Below are positions 1 to 5,956 of a stretch of DNA of 7,588 nt, piece by piece; position 1 is the first letter of the stretch; each line of letters opens with the position of its first letter. The DNA is taken from contig CATEEE010000235.1 of assembly GCA_949499045.1 (NCBI GenBank), positions 1 to 7,588 of the forward strand, written 5' to 3'. The notes under the pieces were generated by a model. That model did not search any database and had not been told where the DNA came from. It saw nothing but the letters and a program-made list of their open reading frames with translations. Position numbers and translations under genes: made by a program. This DNA is from Marinobacterium sp. xm-d-530 (GTDB lineage Bacteria; Pseudomonadota; Gammaproteobacteria; Pseudomonadales; Balneatricaceae).

Positions 1-54
1 CTGAAACACGTTGGTGTTTTTAAAAACTATTTGCGACAATGCGCGACTTGATCG

Positions 55-60
55 AAAGGA
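55..60 (+). promoter_or_regulatory. Ribosome binding site deciding the tusA start
   Basis: AAAGGA lies 7 nt upstream of the ATG at 68. This favours the ATG at 68 over the in-frame TTG at 11, which has no ribosome site in front of it and would add 19 residues with no counterpart in TusA proteins. Confidence 0.8.
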
Positions 61-67
61 TAGTTCA

Positions 68-307
68 ATGAGTGTGGAAGATCCCATAGAACAACTGGAT
101 GCACGCGGCCTCTATTGTCCAGAGCCAGTGATGATGTTGCATGGTAAAATTGCTCAGCTTCAAGTGGGTGATCTCTTTGAGGTGATCGCGACGGACCCCT
201 CTACAGAGCGTGATATTCCTAAGTTTTGCAACTTCTTAGGGCACGAGTTGGTTAGTCATGACGTGAAGGATGATCTTTTCATCTATCGAATTCGGAAGGG
301 TGGATGA
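68..307 (+). CDS. tusA: Sulfur carrier protein TusA (tRNA 2-thiolation)
   Basis: Cytoplasmic sulfur carrier that accepts persulfide sulfur from the cysteine desulfurase IscS and passes it to the TusBCD/TusE relay for 2-thiolation of the wobble uridine of Lys, Glu and Gln tRNAs; these roles come from the E. coli family member. The 79-residue product has the family's length. It shows the LDARGLYCPEPVMM segment, with the sulfur-carrying Cys17 in a CPxP motif, a DPSTERDIPKFC segment at about 42-54, and the FLGHEL and C-terminal YRIRKGG signatures, all closely matching E. coli TusA. The start is fixed by AAAGGA 7 nt upstream. The stop codon overlaps the start of the ProQ-like gene (ATGA at 304-307), so the two are probably co-translated. 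No promoter could be assigned confidently because only 67 nt of upstream sequence is in the window. Confidence 0.95.
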   Translation: MSVEDPIEQLDARGLYCPEPVMMLHGKIAQLQVGDLFEVIATDPSTERDIPKFCNFLGHELVSHDVKDDLFIYRIRKGG

Positions 308-864
308 GTAAAATCATTCAACAGATAGCCTCTGATACAGAGCGTCTTCTGCAAGAGGCAGAAGAGACTCTAATCAGAGTAGAACAACAAGTTGACCGAA
401 CTGAACCTCGTCAACTTCAAGAGAATAAAACAGTGACAGAACAGAACACAGCTAAGCCTCGCAATAAAAACCGTGAAGCGAACCAAGCCGCAGTCGAACT
501 TCTAATTGCTGCGTACCCAAACACTTTTAGCGTAGATGAACCTAAGCCTTTGAAAATTGGTATTCAAGAGGACTTGGTTGCTGATGAGAAGGTCAGTCGC
601 GGTAAAATTAAGCGTGCGCTAGCGACTTATGTTCGTAATCCTCGTTACCTGCAGTCTATGGTAGTGGGTGCTCAACGTGTTGATTTGACCGGTGCTGAAG
701 TTGCTGAAGTGACGGCTGAAGATGAGAAACACGCTAAAGCTAAGCTAGACGAGTACAAGCAGCGCCGTAAAGAGCGTCACCAAGAGTCTCGCAAACAACA
801 GCGTGTCGCTCAGAAAGAAGAGCGCCTATCGTCTAAACTAGACGCGCTAGTTAAGAAGTTCTAA
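304..864 (+). CDS. ProQ/FinO-domain RNA-binding protein
   Basis: Probable RNA chaperone that binds structured small RNAs and mRNA 3' ends, as known for the ProQ/FinO family. In the 186-residue product the FinO domain spans roughly residues 58-155. It includes AAYPNTF (69-75), PLKIGI (82-87), the basic KIKRALATYVRNPRYL stretch (101-116) and GAQRVDLTG (122-130), which match the ProQ fold core. Residues 1-35 are predicted helical and partly amphipathic, and 36-57 are polar and turning basic. Residues 150-186 are a very Lys/Arg/Gln-rich, probably coiled or disordered tail. The C-terminal Tudor-like domain of E. coli ProQ is absent, so the architecture (N-terminal extension, domain, basic tail) is nearer to FinO, which is also 186 residues in F plasmid. 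GGAAGGG at 294-300, inside the end of tusA, supplies the ribosome site, and the start overlaps the tusA stop. Family call is firm; orthology to ProQ proper is not. Confidence 0.9.
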   Translation: MSKIIQQIASDTERLLQEAEETLIRVEQQVDRTEPRQLQENKTVTEQNTAKPRNKNREANQAAVELLIAAYPNTFSVDEPKPLKIGIQEDLVADEKVSRGKIKRALATYVRNPRYLQSMVVGAQRVDLTGAEVAEVTAEDEKHAKAKLDEYKQRRKERHQESRKQQRVAQKEERLSSKLDALVKKF

Positions 865-870
865 TTGCTC

Positions 871-900
871 GGGCAGAGCAGCGTCTTCGCTGTTCTGTTC
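871..900 (+). terminator. 13-bp stem-loop after the ProQ-like gene
   Basis: Starting 6 nt after the stop codon, arms 871-883 (GGGCAGAGCAGCG) and 888-900 (CGCTGTTCTGTTC) pair over 13 consecutive positions on RNA, counting G-U pairs, around a UCUU loop (884-887). The stem is what an intrinsic terminator needs. However, it is followed by AAT and seven Cs (904-910), not a U tract, so termination may be weak, Rho-assisted, or the structure may protect the mRNA 3' end. All the G-U wobbles favour the plus-strand RNA. Confidence 0.6.
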
Positions 901-910
901 AATCCCCCCC

Positions 911-938
911 TTGAACTGTCAGTTTTTGCCTATATATT
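911..938 (+). promoter_or_regulatory. Candidate sigma-70 promoter for trxC
   Basis: TTGAAC (911-916) as the -35 element and TATATT (933-938) as the -10 element are separated by 16 nt. Matches to consensus are 4/6 and 5/6. Transcription would start near 945, giving a leader of about 19 nt before the trxC ATG. The -10 element lies inside the large dyad at 929-956. Confidence 0.5.
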
Positions 939-956
939 AGTAACTAATGATATAGG
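929..956 (+). promoter_or_regulatory. 28-nt dyad over trxC -10 region and ribosome site
   Basis: Left arm 929-941 (CCTATATATTAGT) is the complement of right arm 943-956 (ACTAATGATATAGG) over all 13 positions, apart from a single bulged G at 949, with a one-base centre at 942. The dyad covers the candidate -10 element, the start-site region and the first bases of the AGGAG ribosome site (954-958). As DNA it could be an operator. In a transcript reading through from upstream it would fold into an AU-rich hairpin that pairs part of the ribosome site. The sequence shows the symmetry; either function is inference. Confidence 0.55.
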
Positions 957-963
957 AGACGTT

Positions 964-1389
964 ATGAGTCAATCTGTTAATCTCAGCTGCCCCCACTGCT
1001 CAGCCACCAATCGAGTCCCCAACGATAAACTCGATAGAGGACCTGCGTGTGGTAAATGCCGAAAAGCGATCTTCACTCAACAACCTATCGTCCTAAACGA
1101 AGAGAATTTCACCAAGTTTGTTCGCAATACTGATATTCCAGTCATTGTCGATTTTTGGGCTGGTTGGTGTGGTCCCTGTCGAATGATGGCGCCAGCCTTT
1201 GCCGAGGTGGCAAAACGCACTGAGCCGAACATGCGCTTCGTCAAGGTTGATACTGAAGCGAATCAACAGTTGGCTGCTCGATATAACATCAGAAGCCTAC
1301 CAACCGTTGTTCGTTTCGAAGGCGGTAAAGAGGTTAAGCGCCAGTCTGGTGCAATGAATATTAGCCAACTGCAGCAGTGGGTAGGTTAA
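964..1389 (+). CDS. trxC: Thioredoxin 2 (TrxC), zinc-binding
   Basis: Cytoplasmic protein-disulfide reductase of the TrxC type, reduced by thioredoxin reductase; in E. coli it supports ribonucleotide reductase and the oxidative stress response. The 141-residue product has the diagnostic N-terminal zinc module with Cys9/Cys12 and Cys29/Cys32, then a thioredoxin fold from about residue 42. The active site is WCGPC at 68-72, following VDFWAG, and the cis-proline loop is SLPT at 111-114. Length agrees with E. coli TrxC (139). The ATG at 964 is chosen because AGGAG (954-958) precedes it and because it begins just before the first zinc cysteines; an upstream in-frame TTG at 865 would add 33 residues that cross the hairpin and promoter region. 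The gene has its own candidate promoter and ends with its stop overlapping that of the convergent dehydrogenase gene by 4 nt. Confidence 0.95.
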   Translation: MSQSVNLSCPHCSATNRVPNDKLDRGPACGKCRKAIFTQQPIVLNEENFTKFVRNTDIPVIVDFWAGWCGPCRMMAPAFAEVAKRTEPNMRFVKVDTEANQQLAARYNIRSLPTVVRFEGGKEVKRQSGAMNISQLQQWVG

Positions 1390-2348
1390 TTGAGCAGGTC
1401 CTGTGGCGTATTGCCTGCAAAGAACTGATCTAAGTTATCCAGAGCTCTGAACCCCATCGCGGCTCGGGTATCATCTGTTGCTGAACCGATATGCGGTAGC
1501 ATAAATACCTGCTGTAGCTCTGATAATTTTGGGTTGCCGCCTGGCTCGTTTTTGAAACAATCCAACCCAGCAGCTCTGATGTGCCCGGAGTTGATTGCAT
1601 CAATTAAGGCATCCTCATCCACTAGTGCACCTCTGGCAGTATTGACCAGTATTGAGCCTTTTTTCATTTTGGCTAAGGTATCACGGTTAATAAGATTGAG
1701 GTTCTCTTGTGTGGCCGGGCAGTTGAGGGAAACAACGTCAACTGAAGAGAGAAGAGAATCTAATGTATCATGGTATATGGCGCTGGTAATCACAGTATCA
1801 GGCAGTTTTTTACGGTTGTGGTAGTGCACCTCCATACCAAATCCTTTGGCACGACTGGCGACAACCTGCCCAACACGCCCCATACCCACTATACCGAGTT
1901 TCTTTCCGGTAATTTGAAAGCCATTCATCATCTTAGGCGCCCAGTCTTTCCAAATCCCTGTGCGCACCATATGGTCACCTTCATAGGCTCTTCGAGCCGC
2001 ACCAAGCATCAGTAGCATGGCTATTTCAGCGGTGGCGTCACTCAATACATCGGGTGTATTGGTGACGCTAATGCCTCGATCGCGAAGGGCCTTGAGATCG
2101 CAATGGTCTACGCCAACGGAATGATTCGCTACGATTTTTAATCGATCGGAAAGGCGCTCTAACATTGGACCCACGAAATGTTCCGAGTGACAAATAAGCA
2201 TTGCATCGGCTTCATGACTGGCATTGATCAGCTCTGAAAAAGACATCACATGATCGTCTGCAGTCTGCAACACATGGTAATCCCTATGAGCACGCTGCAT
2301 GACAGGATCTGTTAGGTGTCGGGTTACCCAGAGTGTCGGTTTACTCAT
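1386..2348 (-). CDS. D-2-hydroxyacid dehydrogenase (glyoxylate/hydroxypyruvate reductase-like)
   Basis: Cytoplasmic NAD(P)-dependent enzyme interconverting 2-oxoacids and D-2-hydroxyacids; the closest character is the glyoxylate/hydroxypyruvate reductase (D-glycerate dehydrogenase) group. The 320-residue product shows the family plan: a substrate-side segment with NHSVGVDHCD (75-84), then TPDVLSDATAE, the Rossmann motif GMGRVG (155-160), the catalytic Arg239 in NTARGALVDEDAL, Glu268 in GLDCFKNEP and His286 in PHIGSAT. After the second Rossmann strand the sequence is HNRK (177-180) rather than an acidic residue, which suggests NADP(H) preference. It is the last gene of the TRAP operon. Its ATG shares one base with the stop of the 54-residue membrane protein gene (TGATG), and the ribosome site is weak, so translation is probably coupled. 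Exact substrate is not determined. Confidence 0.93.
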   Translation of the reverse strand: MSKPTLWVTRHLTDPVMQRAHRDYHVLQTADDHVMSFSELINASHEADAMLICHSEHFVGPMLERLSDRLKIVANHSVGVDHCDLKALRDRGISVTNTPDVLSDATAEIAMLLMLGAARRAYEGDHMVRTGIWKDWAPKMMNGFQITGKKLGIVGMGRVGQVVASRAKGFGMEVHYHNRKKLPDTVITSAIYHDTLDSLLSSVDVVSLNCPATQENLNLINRDTLAKMKKGSILVNTARGALVDEDALIDAINSGHIRAAGLDCFKNEPGGNPKLSELQQVFMLPHIGSATDDTRAAMGFRALDNLDQFFAGNTPQDLLN

Positions 2349-2512
2349 CAGTGCTGCTCGTTACTTTTTACGGAACGAATGAAATCAAATCCAGCCATAG
2401 CGACAGCGATGCCCGCAATGATAATTAGATCTATTTCCATTACCTTGAATACAAGTATCCCAATAAAAATAGCCAATAGTGAGAAACTGATAAGGGCTAG
2501 AAACTTATTCAT
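2348..2512 (-). CDS. Small two-helix membrane protein, 54 residues, unknown function
   Basis: Unrecognised small protein. The translation begins MNKFLALISF and ends SVKSNEQH. It has two hydrophobic segments suited to span the membrane, about residues 4-24 and 27-45, joined by a very short turn containing Lys23, Glu26 and Asp28. Lys3 and Arg46/Lys49 flank the helices, which predicts both ends in the cytoplasm by the positive-inside rule. The reality of the gene rests on its placement: its ATG is 1 nt after the amidase stop, a GAGG ribosome site lies 9 nt upstream inside the amidase tail, and its stop overlaps the dehydrogenase start (TGATG). Without it there would be an otherwise unexplained 165-nt gap in a tightly packed operon. 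It could be an accessory subunit of the TRAP permease or a membrane anchor for one of the enzymes, but this is inference. Confidence 0.8.
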   Translation of the reverse strand: MNKFLALISFSLLAIFIGILVFKVMEIDLIIIAGIAVAMAGFDFIRSVKSNEQH

Positions 2513-2513
2513 T

Positions 2514-3854
2514 TTAAGCAACCTCTTGATTATTCATTGCTTGCGAAAGACTTTCGGATAGCCAGCGTGCTGTTCTCAACAGTCGTGCATCATCCCCTTT
2601 AGGGCCGATAATCTGTATACCCATAGGCATACCATCACTGTCTTCAAACACTGGAATATTAACCACAGGTGTACCGGCTAATGTCCAAATCCCATTGAAT
2701 ACCGCATCACCTGTCGTCTCTCTGCTTGGCGCACCACCAAGAGCAGACGGAATGATGAGGGCGTCACAGCGTTCAAAAAGCTCTTCCAAGGCCGCATTTA
2801 ATATATCGCGCCAATCTAGAGAGGATATGTAATCTCTGGCTGATAAAGCCTCACCCTCTTTGATAGCGGACAGTACATGCTCAGACAGTTGATCTGAGTG
2901 GTCTCGGCGATATCGGTAGTAACATTTTGCCATCTCGGCAAAGTTGATCACTTCTCTACCTCTAATGGCTTCTTCGAATGCGTTTGGTAGAGCTGTAATA
3001 AAAGCTTGTTCCCCTAAAAACTCGCTCAGCTCCTCAAAAGCACTTCTCATGTCAACTGATGCTTTGTCGAAGTGGGGTGGTTCCACAAGAGCAAAAGTGG
3101 GTGTGACCGGCACTCGGTTTAAACAGACCTCTAAGGTTTGAGGTTTGGGAGTCTGTTCCATCTGTTTATCCCGATCGTCATAGCCTGCTAACACATCAGT
3201 GACCAGAGCAAGATCGCCAACAGAGCCAGCAAATACTCCCAGTGTGTCTAAAGTAGGGGATTGCAACAGCACACCCGTTCTTGGAATTAAACCAAAACTG
3301 GGTTTTACCGCGTGAACGCCACAAAACGAAGCAGGTCGAATAACAGACCCGCCTGTTTGGGTACCAATAGCGATGGGTACCATGCCAGCAGCGACCGCTG
3401 CAGCAGAGCCTGATGATGAGCCGCCAGGTGTTCTATCAGAATTGATGGGATTGATCGTCTCACAAGGCTCCAAAAACGCTAGCTCAGTCGTGCGTGTTTT
3501 GCCAAAAATAATGGCTCCAGCTGATCGAAGACGATCGACGATCACAGCATCTTTGGTAGGTACTCTGCCAGAATCAATCTGGGTTCCATTCTCAGTCGGT
3601 ATCGCTTTTGTATCGATTATATCTTTCAGTGCGACTGGGATCCCGTGAAGGGGCCCCAGTGGCATTCCACGCAAACGATACTGATCCAGCTGTTTGGCTT
3701 GGTCACGAACATAATTCGCATCGAACCAACTAAAAGCATTGATTGATGGCTCTTTAGCCTCAACCTGACCGATGTAAGCCTCAGCAATCTCTATTGCTGA
3801 TAGCTCCCCTTTTTTTTGTCTATCGATGAGCGATAGTGCAGTGGTTTCAGTCAT
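2514..3854 (-). CDS. Amidase signature family hydrolase
   Basis: Cytoplasmic amidohydrolase that cleaves a carboxamide to acid and ammonia through a Ser-cisSer-Lys triad. The 446-residue product has the normal family length and the full signature: Lys77 in GIPVALKDIID, cis-Ser146 in the GGSSSGSAAAVA stretch (144-155), and nucleophile Ser170 in GTQTGGSVIRPAS; the 24-residue spacing of the two serines matches FAAH and GatA. No signal peptide or membrane segment is seen. It resembles GatA-type amidases but lies in a transporter operon with no gatB/gatC nearby, so a catabolic role is more likely than tRNA amidation. The ATG follows the permease stop by 1 nt, with GGAAG 5 nt upstream. Codons 13-16 contain an A8G4 run (3806-3817), which is a possible slippage point. 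Substrate specificity cannot be read from the motifs; the transporter suggests a small carboxylate-bearing amide. Confidence 0.92.
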   Translation of the reverse strand: MTETTALSLIDRQKKGELSAIEIAEAYIGQVEAKEPSINAFSWFDANYVRDQAKQLDQYRLRGMPLGPLHGIPVALKDIIDTKAIPTENGTQIDSGRVPTKDAVIVDRLRSAGAIIFGKTRTTELAFLEPCETINPINSDRTPGGSSSGSAAAVAAGMVPIAIGTQTGGSVIRPASFCGVHAVKPSFGLIPRTGVLLQSPTLDTLGVFAGSVGDLALVTDVLAGYDDRDKQMEQTPKPQTLEVCLNRVPVTPTFALVEPPHFDKASVDMRSAFEELSEFLGEQAFITALPNAFEEAIRGREVINFAEMAKCYYRYRRDHSDQLSEHVLSAIKEGEALSARDYISSLDWRDILNAALEELFERCDALIIPSALGGAPSRETTGDAVFNGIWTLAGTPVVNIPVFEDSDGMPMGIQIIGPKGDDARLLRTARWLSESLSQAMNNQEVA

Positions 3855-3855
3855 A

Positions 3856-5277
3856 TCAGCTTCCGTAAAGTTTGTTTGGTAAGTAGTAGACGATATCAGG
3901 TACAGTGTACATCAGGATCATCGCTACAAAGACCATTGCCAAGAACGGCATACATCCCTTGAATATCTCCGTCAGCTTAACCTCAGGTGGTGCAATGCCT
4001 TTGAGATAGTAGGCGGACATTGCCATCGGTGGGGTCAAGAATGAGGTCTGAAGGTTAAGTGCTACCAAAATACCGAAGAACAGAGGGTCAATACCAAAAA
4101 TGGGTAGTAACGGTAAGAAGATCGGGACAAAGATAATAATGATCTCAGACCATTCCAATGGCCAACCCAATAGGAAGATGATCAACTGAGCAAGTAGAAG
4201 GAACATCAACGGTGATAGATCCAGTGATGTCACAAACTCAGCAACAATGTGTTCACCGCCAAGGTACGAGAATACGCTCGAGAAAGTGTAAGAACCAACA
4301 AATAGCCAACACACCATCGCTGTTGTTCTAAGTGTTAGATAAACCGATTCACGAAGTCGCTGCCAAGTCAGTGAGCGGTATGCAGCAGCCAAAACCAAAC
4401 CACCCAGTGCACCAATTGAAGCCGCTTCAGAAGGCGTTGCCAAGCCACCTAGGATCGAGCCAAGCACAGCCAGAATCAGAGCAGCCAATGGAAGGAATGA
4501 TGTAGTCAGTAGCCACAACACTTTGCCAAGCGGCATATCTGGAACTTCCTCTTTCGTTGGCTTAGGTGCCAATTCTGGCTGAAGTTTTGCTCTAACAACT
4601 ACGTAGATCAGGTATAGGCCTGCAAGGGTTAGACCGGGTAATAGAGCGCCCGCATAGAGACGAACAATCGATACACCTGAAGATGCAGCGTAAACAATCA
4701 GCATGATAGAGGGAGGGATAAGAATCCCTAGAGTACCGCCTGCACAGATGATGCCAGCAGCAAAACTCTTGTCGTAACGTGCTTTTAGCATTGAAGGCAG
4801 GGCGAGTAGTCCCATCAATGTCACTACCGCACCGACAATACCCGTAGCAGTTGCAAAGAGCGCACAGGTGATTAGAGCAGCGACACCCATTGATCCAGGT
4901 ATATTTCTTGCTGCTACATTCAGTGTGCTGAATAGACGGCTAACAATATTAGCGCGCTCTACTATGTAGCCCATGAATAGGAAAAGGGGAATCGCAGTCA
5001 GTACTTCATTAGCCATTACCGAAAAGGTTTGGTTAATAAAGAGGTCAAAAATTCGGTTATTGAATAGACCATCAATCCAAGTCTGCCAGAGCGTAAGTTG
5101 ATCCGCATCTGCGTTGACGGCTCGCTCATAAGCGCGCCACATACGTCCTTCATCAAAGTAGGCGTAGTAGCCAAAGGCTATGCCCATTGCCATCAGTGTG
5201 AATGCAATTGGGAATCCGAGCAAAACCATGAAAAGGAAAAGCCCGAGCATGGTAATCGCTACAACTGGATCACTCAT
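3856..5277 (-). CDS. TRAP transporter large permease subunit (DctM type)
   Basis: Large membrane subunit of a tripartite ATP-independent periplasmic transporter; it carries the ion-coupled translocation path. The 473-residue product is almost wholly hydrophobic, with about a dozen membrane segments. It shows the DctM signatures: IPLFLFMGYIVERA (96-109), GTLGILIPPSIMLIVYA (181-197), TPSEAASIGALGG (291-303), and NLQTSFLTPPMAMSAYYLKG (398-417). The last form, together with GWPLEWSEIIIIFVPIFLPLLP, is typical of the FcbT3 (mannitol/chloroaromatic-named) branch. It is longer than classical DctM (about 430), mostly through an extra polar segment at roughly residues 40-80 between the first hydrophobic segments. 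The ATG is 4 nt after the small-subunit stop, with AAGGA 8 nt upstream; the amidase gene follows after 1 nt. Confidence 0.95.
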   Translation of the reverse strand: MSDPVVAITMLGLFLFMVLLGFPIAFTLMAMGIAFGYYAYFDEGRMWRAYERAVNADADQLTLWQTWIDGLFNNRIFDLFINQTFSVMANEVLTAIPLFLFMGYIVERANIVSRLFSTLNVAARNIPGSMGVAALITCALFATATGIVGAVVTLMGLLALPSMLKARYDKSFAAGIICAGGTLGILIPPSIMLIVYAASSGVSIVRLYAGALLPGLTLAGLYLIYVVVRAKLQPELAPKPTKEEVPDMPLGKVLWLLTTSFLPLAALILAVLGSILGGLATPSEAASIGALGGLVLAAAYRSLTWQRLRESVYLTLRTTAMVCWLFVGSYTFSSVFSYLGGEHIVAEFVTSLDLSPLMFLLLAQLIIFLLGWPLEWSEIIIIFVPIFLPLLPIFGIDPLFFGILVALNLQTSFLTPPMAMSAYYLKGIAPPEVKLTEIFKGCMPFLAMVFVAMILMYTVPDIVYYLPNKLYGS

Positions 5278-5281
5278 CTTA

Positions 5282-5881
5282 TTATTCCTTATTAGCGGAT
5301 AGTTGTTGTTCTTGTGATTGCGCCTGTTTCATCAACAGATCTTCTGTCTCTTCGACGTCATCTTCAATTTGGGCTTGTAGCCAGTGTCCATTTTTAATGC
5401 AGTAGATACAGCGGAACACCTGTGCAATTCCCTGGATTAGAAGCAGTATGCCAGCTGCTACCATGACGGTTTTAAACTGATAGATTGGAATACCAGCAGG
5501 GCTGTTAACGGATACCTCTCCATATCCCCAAGAGCGACTAGAGTATTTCCAGCCTGTCAGTATCAGTGCCAGTACACCGGGGAAGAAGAAGATAAAGTAG
5601 AGGACTAGATCGACTTTGGCTTGAGTCGTCTCTTTCCACGTTCGGTAGATAAAGTCGCCACGAACATGGCCGTTTTTGGAGAGCGTGTATGCACCACCCA
5701 TCATGAACAGTGTTCCGTACATAATAAATGACACATCAAGTGCCCAAGAAGTCGGGGAATTAAGCGCGTATCGAACAAATACTTCGTAGCCTACGCCGAA
5801 GGCCATAAGGATGATAAGCCAAGCGAAGGCTTTGCCTACCCAAGCTGACAAATTATCAGCAAATTTAATGAAAGCGAGCAT
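5282..5881 (-). CDS. TRAP transporter small permease subunit (DctQ type)
   Basis: Small membrane subunit that associates with the large permease and is needed for transport. The 199-residue product has four hydrophobic segments, at about 13-36, 47-66, 89-110 and 135-158, as usual for DctQ. Family-typical elements are VFVRYALNSPTSWALD near the first-to-second helix junction and LSKNGHVRGDFIY after the second helix. Beyond the last helix there is an acidic then Gln-rich cytoplasmic tail (about 168-199), which is longer than in many relatives. The ATG at 5879-5881 is chosen because GAGG (5890-5893) lies 8 nt upstream. A GTG 42 nt further upstream is in frame but lies at the edge of the stem-loop and would add 14 polar residues. 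The gene is 75 nt downstream of the binding-protein gene and 4 nt upstream of the large subunit. Confidence 0.93.
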   Translation of the reverse strand: MLAFIKFADNLSAWVGKAFAWLIILMAFGVGYEVFVRYALNSPTSWALDVSFIMYGTLFMMGGAYTLSKNGHVRGDFIYRTWKETTQAKVDLVLYFIFFFPGVLALILTGWKYSSRSWGYGEVSVNSPAGIPIYQFKTVMVAAGILLLIQGIAQVFRCIYCIKNGHWLQAQIEDDVEETEDLLMKQAQSQEQQLSANKE

Positions 5882-5889
5882 GTAGAGAT

Positions 5890-5893
5890 CCTC
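5890..5893 (-). promoter_or_regulatory. Ribosome binding site of the small TRAP permease gene
   Basis: GAGG on the minus strand lies 8 nt upstream of the ATG at 5879-5881 and a few bases downstream of the stem-loop. It decides the start in favour of this ATG over the in-frame GTG at 5921-5923. Confidence 0.7.
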
Positions 5894-5898
5894 AAAAC

Positions 5899-5921
5899 GG
5901 GTGGGACTGACAGCCCCACCC
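5899..5921 (-). terminator. Stem-loop/attenuator between TRAP binding protein and permease genes
   Basis: On the minus strand GGGTGGGGCT and AGTCCCACCC pair over 10 positions (one G-U) around a three-base GUC loop. The stem is followed by GTTTTG, a short U run. It sits in the 75-nt gap between the binding-protein gene and the small-permease gene. A GC-rich stem with a poor U tract at this position would be expected to stop part of the transcripts and protect the upstream mRNA, giving more binding protein than permease. This matches the general pattern known for binding-protein operons; the effect here is inferred. Confidence 0.65.
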
Positions 5922-5956
5922 ACTGATTATGGTTAAAACGACACGAAGGTGGCGTA

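Noticed and set aside
4..27. AAACAC-GTTG-GTGTTT hairpin with following Ts, and the palindrome GTTTTTAAAAAC, ahead of tusA
   Set aside because: The stem is only 6 bp and A/T-rich and the upstream context is outside the window, so neither a terminator nor an operator can be supported.
930..955. CTAT/ATAG elements in the trxC dyad as an OxyR site
   Set aside because: trxC is OxyR-controlled in E. coli, but the OxyR pattern needs ATAG and CTAT tetrads repeating about every 11 bp; here the two tetrads are 22 bp apart in the wrong arrangement with no intermediate tetrads.
1393..1418. GCAGG...CCTGC pairing near the trxC/dehydrogenase junction as a bidirectional terminator
   Set aside because: Only 5-bp arms with a 16-nt loop and no U tract on either strand; it lies within the dehydrogenase coding sequence.
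1534..2015. Plus-strand open frames opposite the dehydrogenase gene
   Set aside because: They are antisense to a gene with all family catalytic residues, have no ribosome sites and encode nothing recognisable.
2316..2561. Plus-strand open frame across the amidase-dehydrogenase junction
   Set aside because: The minus strand has a better-supported 54-codon gene here, coupled to both neighbours; the plus frame has no ribosome site and spans three gene ends.
3373..3648. Plus-strand open frame opposite the amidase active-site region
   Set aside because: Its Ala/Pro/Ser-rich product simply mirrors the Gly/Ser-rich catalytic segment on the other strand.
2514..3854. Amidase as subunit A of the aspartyl/glutamyl-tRNA amidotransferase
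   Set aside because: The signature fits the broad family, but no gatC or gatB is adjacent and the gene is embedded in a transporter operon, so a catabolic amidase is more likely.
5882..5923. Upstream GTG start for the small TRAP permease
   Set aside because: It lies at the edge of the stem-loop, lacks a ribosome site, and would add 14 polar residues before the normal DctQ start; the ATG at 5881 has GAGG at good spacing.
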